From CAIWHR01 sp963823215 (GTDB taxonomy: Bacteria > Pseudomonadota > Gammaproteobacteria > Burkholderiales > Casimicrobiaceae): a stretch of 64,000 nt of DNA. The notes under the pieces were generated by a model. That model was not told where the DNA came from. It did not search any database and worked only from the letters and a program-made list of their open reading frames with translations. The stretch covers positions 1-64,000 of the forward strand of contig CAWGKT010000006.1 of the NCBI GenBank assembly GCA_963823215.1, given 5' to 3'. This document shows, piece by piece, positions 57,926-64,000 of this stretch. The stretch's first letter is position 1; every line of letters begins with the position of its first letter. The translations under genes and the position numbers were made by a program.

Positions 57926-59515
57926 ATGAAGCCAATCGCATTCCGTGGCATGGCCGTCATCGCAGTGGCCGCACTCTTCGTCGGCGTTCGACTGCGGCCG
58001 ATGCGCAACTCATCGATCGCACCAAGGCGCCCAACGCTGCCGGCGAAGGGATCGCCAAGACGCTCGAGCAACAGGTCGGCGCGGATCGCGGCGACTGGAA
58101 CACGCCCGAATCGTCGTCGTTCATCATCGCTCGCGATCCGTTTCGCGCGATCCGGCGCGGCCGGCAGCTCTTCCAGCGCAAGTTCACGCTGATCGAAGGC
58201 CAGGGGTCACTGACGGCCGACGGCCGCGGCGACGTCGGCACCAATCTCGCGATCGGCGCGGGAATGACCGACAGTTGCGCGGCATGCCACGGACGGCCGC
58301 GTGGCGCGGCAGGCGCGGGCGGCGACGTTGCCACCCGACCCGATAGCCGCGACGCCCCGCATCTCTTCGGGCTCGGCCTGAAGGAGATGCTCGCCGACGA
58401 AATTACGAGCGACCTGCGCGATCTGCGGACGCAGGCGCTGGCGGCGGCGCTGAAAGCGAACGCGCCGGTCCCTGTCACGCTGACCAGCAAGGGCGTGCTC
58501 TACGGCCGTCTGATCGCGTTGCCGAACGGGACCGTCGATACGTCGCGCGTGGTCGGCGTCGATCCGGATCTGCGCGTGCGGCCGTTTTTCGCGCACGGCG
58601 GCAAGATCTCGATTCGCGAATTCGTCGTCGGCGCGCTGAATGACGAGATGGGACTGCAGGCCGTCGATCCCGAATTGGCGGCTGCCAAAGCGGGCGGTCG
58701 CATGGTCACGCCCTCGGGCATGGTGCTCGACGGTACGCTGGACCGCCTGGAAGCGCCGCCGGCCACGCGCGCCGACGAGGATCCGGACGAGGATGGCATC
58801 GCCAACGAGATTCCGCGCAGCCTCGTCGATTATCTCGAGTTCTATCTGCTCAACTACTTCAAGCCCGCCACGTACAAGATCACGCACAACGTCATGAAGG
58901 GCCGCCATCTGTTCGACCGAATCGAATGCAGTAGTTGCCACATCGCTGACATGCGCGATCCGCCGCGACCGGCGAGTGGCCGACGTCGAAACGGTGTACG
59001 ACACCGAGCGCGGGCTCTTCAACAACCTGTTCGCGACCGCCACGCCGCTGTTTACTTCGGTCAACGATGGAACCGCCTATCCTCCAATCAAGCAAGCGAA
59101 GCTGGAGCCGTTCGAGGTCAGGAACATCTTCAGCGATTTCAAGCGGCATGACCTCGGCCCCAACTTCCACGAGCGCAATTACGACGGTTCGATTCGCCGC
59201 GAGTTCATGACCACGCCACTTTGGGGCGTGGGCACCACGGCACCCTATGGACACGACGGCCGCAGCATCAATCTGACCGAGGTCATCCTGCGCCATGGCG
59301 GCGAGGCCCAGCGTTCGCGCAACGCTTTCGCACGGTTGCCGGACGAGCAACAGAGCGCCATCCTCGATTTCCTGAATTCGCTGGTGTTGTTCCCGCCGGA
59401 CGACACCGCGTCCAATCTCAATCCGGGCGACCGCAAGACGGCGGGTTTTCCGCAGTACGGGCATGGCAATATTCGGCTGCCGGTGCTGTTCAACGATCCG
59501 GCGGATCCCGAATAA
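57926..59515 (+). CDS. Dihaem c-type cytochrome, di-haem oxidoreductase (DHOR) type, frameshifted
   Basis: MKPIAFRGMAVIAVAALFVG is a signal peptide. After a shift near 57990 the mature part reads GRQLFQRKFTLIEGQGSLTA, then AGMTDSCAACHGRPRGAAGA (first CXXCH), LFGLGLKEMLADEITSDLRD, RPFFAHGGKISIREFVVGAL, RHLFDR-type text and IECSSCHIADMRDP (second CXXCH). After a shift near 58970 it ends TTPLWGVGTTAPYGHDGRSI and HGGEAQRSRNAFARLPDEQQ. The LWG-TAPYxHDGR block is characteristic of di-haem peroxidase/oxidoreductase proteins. It is periplasmic; substrate unknown. Confidence 0.72.
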
Positions 59516-59761
59516 GCGCGATGACGGCCAGCTGGGCTCCAGCTCGTTCTCGCCCAATGCCGCTACGGTCACGATGACGAGTGGCCGGTGCCGGAAATGG
59601 AATCGGGTAATGGCGGTTGCGAGCGTTGCGCGAGTTTTGAAACTTCGTGCGCGACTTCTGCGCGACTTTTCGCGAGAACGATGTGGAACGATAGGGACGA
59701 AAACTCGCGCACCGGGCGTTCGCCACTAATTAAATCAAATACTTAGATACCTAAATTCGCG
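59516..59761. other. Intergenic region, possible integrase-tail remnant
   Basis: No complete gene is present. On the reverse strand between about 59640 and 59720 the text RKVAQKSRTKFQNSRNA resembles C-terminal tails of phage-type integrases, and repeated GCGCGACTT elements occur at 59650-59670. The last 35 bp before the tRNA fragment are AT-rich and do not form a tRNA 5' half. Confidence 0.3.
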
Positions 59762-59806
59762 CTACGAACCAGGGGGTCGTGGGTTCGATTCCTGCCGGGC
59801 GCGCCA
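59762..59806 (+). other. 3' half of tRNA-Arg(ACG), probable attachment site
   Basis: The 45 bp run from the anticodon loop CTACGAA (anticodon ACG), through the 3' anticodon stem CCAGG, variable loop, T-arm GTGGG-TTCGATT-CCTGC and acceptor strand CGGGCGC, to the encoded GCCA end. The bases upstream cannot pair as CCTGG or form a D-arm, so the 5' half is absent. The fragment starts exactly at the anticodon loop, where many tyrosine recombinases cross over, and the integrase stop is only 4 bp after it. That is the layout of an attP or attachment boundary. Confidence 0.72.
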
Positions 59807-59810
59807 AAAT

Positions 59811-60965
59811 TCAGGCACTTACGAGCCGTAAGTGTGATCGTTTGGGGTGCTGCGTGACCTCTGCGTGACAATTTATCAACAGGGCAGGACTGCCCACGTT
59901 CGCGACGCGCAGCACAGTACGCGACTCCTTGCGACTCAGAGTCAAGTTTGCCTGCGCGAGTAGTCGGCCGACATCGGCGCTCGCATAGTGCCCTGCCATT
60001 GAATGATTGGCGTGACCGAGTAGTACTTCGCGATCCTCCATCGGCACACCCGCCGCTCGCAAGCGACAGGCGAAGGTGTGTCGCAAGTCGTGAACTCGCA
60101 CACCTGGCAATCCCTCCTCGCGTCGGGCCCGTTGCCGTGCCGTGTTGTTCATCGTGGCAACAGGTCTGCCCTGGTGCGGAAACACCCATATCGGATGCTT
60201 TCCCCGTTGTTCTTTGATGATTGACCATGCGACGTCGTTCAGTATGGCGACGTGCGGTCGTCTCGACTTGAATGCCTCAGGCGGGATCACGAACACACTT
60301 CTACCGATCTCGGGCACAACCACCTCCCAGGTCCATTGCAGTTTGCACACATTGCTTTCGCGTAGTCCCGTGTTGACCGCGAAGAGTGCCATTCTGGCAA
60401 GACGCGCGGGCAACTTCGGAAAGAGACGGTCCTGTTCCTCCCAAGTGATGGGGTAGGGCGCGCGGCGCGATTCAGGAAGCATCTTAATAAGCGGCGGCAT
60501 GCCGGTGAGCCATGGCCGGCCGTCTTCGTCTCGATACGCTCGGGCGCAGCGATTGAGAACCGTCCGAACTACTTCGAGACTGCGATTGACGGTCGTGGCG
60601 GTTACGCTCTTCGCAAGTCGATCCGTAATGAACGGCTGAAGCGTGGCGTCGTGGATTCGGTCGAGCTCGCACGTTCCAATGTAAGCAATCAGCATTCGAA
60701 TGTGCCACGCCGTGGCATCCGCGCTTCGCTTGTTCTCTGACTCCTTGAGATAGCGTGCTGCACCATCGGCGAAGCGCAAGCGAGTATTTGCCTTCCGGTC
60801 CAGTTCCCGGTGAACTCGCGCGATCTCGAGGGCTAGATACTCCTCTGCTTGGGCTTGGCTCGCGCATCGGAGGCGCGCATAGATACGAACCCCACGGTGC
60901 GCCTTGTCGACAACGTGTTGGCCATTGCGGTTGGCTCTGATTCCCGGTGCATTGAGACCGGCCAT
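59811..60965 (-). CDS. Tyrosine-family site-specific integrase
   Basis: An intact 384-residue protein starting MAGLNAPGIRANRNGQHVVD. The N-terminal arm-binding region is followed by a SAM-like core-binding domain (WHIRMLIAYIGTCELDRIHD). The catalytic domain has FAVNTGLRESNVCKLQWTWE (first Arg), AFKSRRPHVAILND (Lys), VRVHDLRHTFACRLRAAGVP (HxxR), EVLLGHANHSMAGHYASADV (His and nucleophile Tyr). All catalytic residues are present. The gene ends 4 bp from a tRNA-Arg 3' half, its probable target. It is phage- or island-type; no excisionase is seen nearby. Confidence 0.87.
   Translation of the reverse strand: MAGLNAPGIRANRNGQHVVDKAHRGVRIYARLRCASQAQAEEYLALEIARVHRELDRKANTRLRFADGAARYLKESENKRSADATAWHIRMLIAYIGTCELDRIHDATLQPFITDRLAKSVTATTVNRSLEVVRTVLNRCARAYRDEDGRPWLTGMPPLIKMLPESRRAPYPITWEEQDRLFPKLPARLARMALFAVNTGLRESNVCKLQWTWEVVVPEIGRSVFVIPPEAFKSRRPHVAILNDVAWSIIKEQRGKHPIWVFPHQGRPVATMNNTARQRARREEGLPGVRVHDLRHTFACRLRAAGVPMEDREVLLGHANHSMAGHYASADVGRLLAQANLTLSRKESRTVLRVANVGSPALLINCHAEVTQHPKRSHLRLVSA
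59816..59834. repeat. Inverted repeat at the 3' end of the integrase gene
   Basis: CACTTACG and CGTAAGTG form a perfect 8-bp inverted repeat with a 3-nt spacer, 10 bp from the tRNA fragment. It lies inside the last codons of the integrase gene. It could be a recombinase or accessory binding site of the attachment region, or a weak terminator. Confidence 0.4.
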
Positions 60966-61302
60966 GTTGACGCTCCTCTTTAACGATGAGGAACGATACC
61001 GCGCGGAGGAGGGACTGTGAGTGGGTGGTTATTGCGAGGATGACAGTGAGGGCAGCTTACCCTCACTGCGATTTCAGTGCTCACCGGCCATCGGCTCGCC
61101 GTAAAACGATGCGAGGCTGAACGTCCCCATGATCGCCAGATGCTCGGCAACTCCGCCAGATGCCCGCTCCTTGTGGATGGCTGACGTTGCCCGGGGCGGT
61201 AAATCACTACGTGTCGAAACGCTGACCCTCGGCGCCGCTGCGGCGCAAAAAGTCGCACTGGTAATCAGTTGAGCGGGCTACCCGCGATTTGTCGCGCTAG
61301 CA
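60966..61302. other. Noncoding gap upstream of the integrase
   Basis: These 337 bp hold no convincing gene. They should contain the integrase promoter on the reverse strand and the end of the reductase transcript. Repeated CCCTCACTG-like text near 61045-61070 is noted but not assigned. Confidence 0.35.
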
Positions 61303-62254
61303 TTACAGGTCAAGCACCAGCATCTTCGTCTTCGCCCGCGAGCAGCACGGCGTGAACTGGTCGTGCTTCGCTTTCTCGTCGTCGGTAAAGTAATGGTCAC
61401 GGTGGTCGCATTCGCCTTCCAGCACCCGCGTGACACAGGTACCGCAGACGCCTTGCTCGCACGACGTCAGGATATCGATGCCGTGCGGCGCCAAGGCCTG
61501 GACCACTGTCTTGTTGGCGGGAATGTCGAACACCGCGCCGCTGCTGGCGATCGTGACCTGGAACGCCTGGTCGCCGCTCGTATCTTGCGGTGCGGCGCCG
61601 AAGTACTCACGGTGCACCTGGTTGGCGGGCCAACCATTGTCGGCAGCTGTCTTGGTGACCCAGTCGATGAAGCCAGTGGGGCCACACACGTACAGGTGCG
61701 TGCCGGGCGGGGAGCTTCGCGATCACTGACGCCAGGTTCAGCTTCTGTTCCGCCGCACCGTCGTCGTAGTGGAAGTGCACATTAGGAGCGAACGGAGACG
61801 TGGCGATCTCGTCGCGGAAGGCGGTGCGGTCCTGCGAACGGGTGCAGTAGTGCATCTCGAACGCTGCGCCGGTCTTGTGCAGGCGCTGCGCCATGCACAG
61901 CAGAGGCGTAGCGCCGATGCCACCAGCCAAAAGAAGCGTTTTCGGTGCATGCACCAGCGGGAAATGGTTACGCGGCTCGCTGATCTGTAGCACGTCGCCT
62001 GCGTTGATCTGGTCGTGCATGGCCACCGAACCGCCGCGCGAAGCTGGGTCGCGCAGGACGGCAATTCGGTAACGGTGCCGCTCCGCAGCGTCGTTGCAGA
62101 GCGAGTACTGGCGAATGAGCCCACCTGGCAGGTGCACATCTATGTGCGAGCCGGCGCTGAACGCTGGAAGCTGCCCGCCGTCGGTGCGCACCAGCTCGTA
62201 GCTGCAGATATCCTGCGCTTCCTCCTTCTTGTGCACGACCTTCACTTGCATCAT
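61303..62254 (-). CDS. Phthalate-dioxygenase-reductase/VanB-type oxygenase reductase, one frameshift
   Basis: Start MMQVKVVHKKEEAQDICSYE at 62254. The FMN-binding barrel has FSAGSHIDVHLPGGLIRQYS and LCNDAAERHRYRIAVLRD (Arg-x-Tyr-Ser). The NAD domain has KTLLLAGGIGATPLLCMAQR (glycine loop) and MCGPTGFIDWVTKTAADNGW. A C-terminal plant-type 2Fe-2S domain reads ILTSCEQGVCGTCVTRVLEG, then FTPCCSRAK, with the C-x4-C-x2-C plus distant Cys ligands. This domain order is that of PDR/VanB reductases, which pass NADH electrons to ring-hydroxylating oxygenases. One frame change lies near 61710. Confidence 0.84.
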
Positions 62255-62347
62255 GGCGCGCCTCTCGCAACTGGGCACCCAAACCGGGGGTGCCGGCGGT
62301 GCCGAAGGACACCGCCGGACACGATCCGGTTGAACGCGTGGTTCGGC

Positions 62348-62671
62348 CTAGTGAATCGGGTTGCCAGGTTCGGGTGCCTTCGGCCAAGTACGGTACAGGT
62401 AACAATCCCCCTCAGCCATGGCTAGGTCAAAGGCCTGGAGATAAACAGCGTTGGCATTGAACTCAGTGCGATTGACGATTTGGGCGCCCTTCTCCACGGA
62501 GACGAGTTCCCACCGTTCCTCGCGCACGGCTGAGGAAGACTGGTCTGTCGCCACTTCGGCAGACGCAGCCAAAATGAAGCAATCGACGATTGCGCCTCCA
62601 ATGTCTTGGAAGCGCCCGTGTTGCGGCGTGGGGCGTACTTCGTACTGAAGGAACCACATGCTGTGTGCCAA
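62348..62671 (-). CDS. Small protein of unknown function in the dioxygenase cluster
   Basis: The 107-residue protein starts MAHSMWFLQYEVRPTPQHGR and continues FQDIGGAIVDCFILAASAEV, then WELVSVEKGAQIVNRTEFNA and NAVYLQAFDLAMAEGDCYLY. It is intact and lacks a signal or membrane helix. I do not recognise the family. It lies between the diol dehydrogenase and the reductase, all on the reverse strand, so it probably belongs to the same pathway. The alternating hydrophobic pattern could be a small alpha/beta sandwich. Confidence 0.55.
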   Translation of the reverse strand: MAHSMWFLQYEVRPTPQHGRFQDIGGAIVDCFILAASAEVATDQSSSAVREERWELVSVEKGAQIVNRTEFNANAVYLQAFDLAMAEGDCYLYRTWPKAPEPGNPIH

Positions 62672-62720
62672 TTGACTAGGCCTAAGGAGACCAAGTTAAC
62701 CGCCGTGCCGGCGATATCGT

Positions 62721-63514
62721 CTACCCGACTCCGCCTCCGGCTACGTAGAGCACCTGACCAGTCATGTACGACGCCTCATCACTGGCAACAAACGCGATCG
62801 TGGCGGCGACTTCATGCGCTTCACCGGCTCGCCCGAGACTGGCATCGCGAATGCTTTGCGCGAGGATTTCATTGCGCCACTCCTTTTCACGTTCGGTCGG
62901 CGGCGCGGGATTGCGCGGAATCACGCGATTGGAGTTGATAAGTCCAGGTGCGACGCAGTTCACGCGAACGCCGAACGGTGCCAGTTCCATGGAAAGCGCA
63001 ACGGTCATCCCAGCAACGCCGCCCTTCGCCGCTGCATAAGGCACTCGGTAGAGGCCGCGCGTTGCGGTCGAGCCAATGTTCACTATCGAACCGTGTCGCT
63101 GTTTGATCATGGCCGGAACCACGGCCTCGCGCACAAAGCAGGGTGGGCCAAAGCGATCGCCGAATCTCCCGTTCTATCTCCGGCACCTCGTATTCCCAGA
63201 ACGGCTTCGTCCAGATCGTGCCGCCGACATTGTGAATGGCCACGTCCAGCGAATCATGCAAACTCAAGGCTTGCGTGACCATGTTGCTGGCGCCTTCAGA
63301 TGTTTCGAGGTCGGCCTCTATGAAGTGTGCGCTTCCCACCGAACGCGCGAATCTCCCGCTCCACTTCGCGGCACGCTTCCGGAACACGGTCGACCAATAC
63401 GACTGACGCACCTTCCGACGCCAGACGCGTCGCAGTCGCCTTGCCGATCCCTTGCGCGGCCCCGGTGACGAGAGCCACCTTGCCAGCGAAGCGTGGTGGC
63501 ATTCCGTCGGACAT
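62721..63514 (-). CDS. benD: cis-Dihydrodiol (1,6-dihydroxycyclohexa-2,4-diene-1-carboxylate) dehydrogenase, BenD-type SDR, frameshifted
   Basis: Start MSDGMPPRFAGKVALVTGAA and then QGIGKATATRLASEGASVVL. Corrected middle segments read VGGTIWTKPFWEYEVPEIER and EIRRSLWPTLLCAR; the VGGTIW-KPF and IRRSL-PTL text is characteristic of BenD and its relatives. The catalytic part is GSIVNIGSTATRGLYRVPYA followed by AAKGGVAG (Ser, Tyr-xxx-Lys). The end reads ASYMTGQVLYVAGGGVG. BenD oxidises the cis-diol carboxylate from a benzoate-type dioxygenase to a catechol with NAD. The start overlaps the dioxygenase stop (TGATG). Frame changes lie near 63340, 63175 and 63135. Confidence 0.74.
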
Positions 63515-63988
63515 CAAAGTGGAAATACGAGATATCTGTTGAGGATATGACCGTCCACCACCGCCTGCTTCTTCATGAACCTGAGTTCGCCGTCCTCGAA
63601 CCTGACGACATCGTGATAGACCCCGGTCGCGAACACTTCCGTGCCGACGTACATCCGCTGACGAATAGGTCACGATGAAATTGGACTCGAAGGCGAAGTG
63701 TTCCGCGTCCGCAGCCTTCCACGAGGTACGCTGCGTGACGTGACGGGTGCGGTGCGCGGTATACGTACCGGCCCATACCTTGTTGACAATCGTTACCCGG
63801 TCAAGCAAGCGGGCACGGCAGTCATCCAGAATCCAGGCAATCCTAAACCCCGCTTCGACGTTCTCAGCCGTCGTACAAACATAGGCAGCAGATTCGTCAT
63901 TGGCAAACGTTTGGAGCCAGCCGTCCATGTTCTGCTTGTCGATGGCGGCCACATACTGGCTCTGCAGCGAATCGAACGCCATGAGCAC
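63514..63988 (-). CDS. Aromatic-ring-hydroxylating dioxygenase small (beta) subunit, one frameshift
   Basis: The start MLMAFDSLQSQYVAAIDKQN gives MDGWLQTFANDESAAYVCTT, FRIAWILDDCRARLLDRVTI and VWAGTYTAHRTRHVTQRTSW, the cone-shaped beta-subunit fold of ring-hydroxylating dioxygenases. After a shift near 63660 it ends QRMYVGTEVFATGVYHDVVR and LRFMKKQAVVDGHILNRYL. The beta subunit supports the Rieske iron-containing alpha subunit, which should lie just beyond the right edge. Together with the diol dehydrogenase and reductase it forms a benzoate- or substituted-benzoate-type degradation operon. Confidence 0.76.
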
Positions 63989-64000
63989 TTCGAAAGGGAC

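Noticed and set aside
59690..59806. Complete tRNA-Arg gene
   Set aside because: Only the anticodon loop to CCA is present; upstream bases cannot form the D-arm, 5' anticodon strand or acceptor 5' strand.

Overview
The window is GC-rich, gene-dense bacterial DNA that reads like a draft metagenome or low-coverage assembly, not one clean chromosome segment. Two properties dominate. First, many genes are recognisable only when short segments from two or three reading frames are stitched together (about 1-6.6, 12-16, 20-31, 38-59 and 61-64 kb), whereas other stretches are intact over kilobases (8.5-11.1, 15.8-22.0 and 31.8-38.3 kb). This pattern fits sequencing indels better than biological decay. 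Second, at several points unrelated genes are both cut off at the same spot (about 6.65, 11.1-11.2, 15.75 and 53.7 kb), which suggests that pieces from different organisms were joined end to end. The right two thirds (about 20-64 kb) look proteobacterial, probably Burkholderiales-like: pcaIJ with an IclR regulator, TRAP and ABC transporters, DUF898, DUF1615 and DUF3095 proteins. The 11.2-15.75 kb piece resembles Acidobacteriota (a VWA-domain protein with a secretion signal, a rhomboid and a family 3 glycosidase). The first 11 kb cannot be assigned confidently.

Layout. 0-4.5 kb: cell-envelope proteins (DUF4105, a lipoprotein lipase-like hydrolase, a glycine-zipper protein, two unknown secreted proteins). 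4.5-6.65 kb, reverse: a multihaem cytochrome with TPR repeats. 6.65-7.85 kb: the C-terminal part of a CstA-type transporter. 8.5-11.16 kb: an intact four-gene operon of two paralogous small proteins and two ArsA/GET3-like ATPases. 11.2-15.75 kb: oxidoreductase, rhomboid, VWA protein, response regulator, glycosidase. 15.75-19.9 kb: a conflict-type multidomain protein (KGGVGR-type ATPase, TIR, TRAF-binding/TPR-like region, degenerate trypsin-like domain) facing a nucleotidyltransferase-like protein. 20.2-31.8 kb: HIT protein, pcaIJ, IclR, two short-chain dehydrogenases, flavin reductase, homogentisate dioxygenase, fumarylacetoacetase, GST, two tandem paralogues of unknown family, a peptide-type binding protein. 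31.8-36.2 kb: a complete sugar or glycerol-phosphate type ABC importer. 36.3-38.3 kb: TRAP transporter DctQ and DctM subunits. 38.4-42.5 kb: a large sensor with a degenerate GGDEF and an intact EAL domain. 42.5-44.3 kb, reverse: two exported proteins. 44.5-53.0 kb: DUF898, M48 peptidase, cyclase-ATPase, DUF1615 and DUF3095 genes. 53.2-59.5 kb: PEP-mutase fragment, ECF sigma factor, Ser/Thr kinase with TPR region, dihaem cytochrome. 59.76-61 kb: the 3' half of a tRNA-Arg next to a tyrosine integrase. 61.3-64 kb, reverse: ring-hydroxylating dioxygenase small subunit, diol dehydrogenase, an unknown small protein and a reductase.

The best candidates for undescribed biology are the ArsA-like pair with its two small partner proteins, whose two ATPases have lost different active-site residues, and the TIR conflict protein, whose protease domain and neighbouring nucleotidyltransferase-like protein both appear catalytically damaged. 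No CRISPR array, rRNA gene or complete tRNA was recognised.
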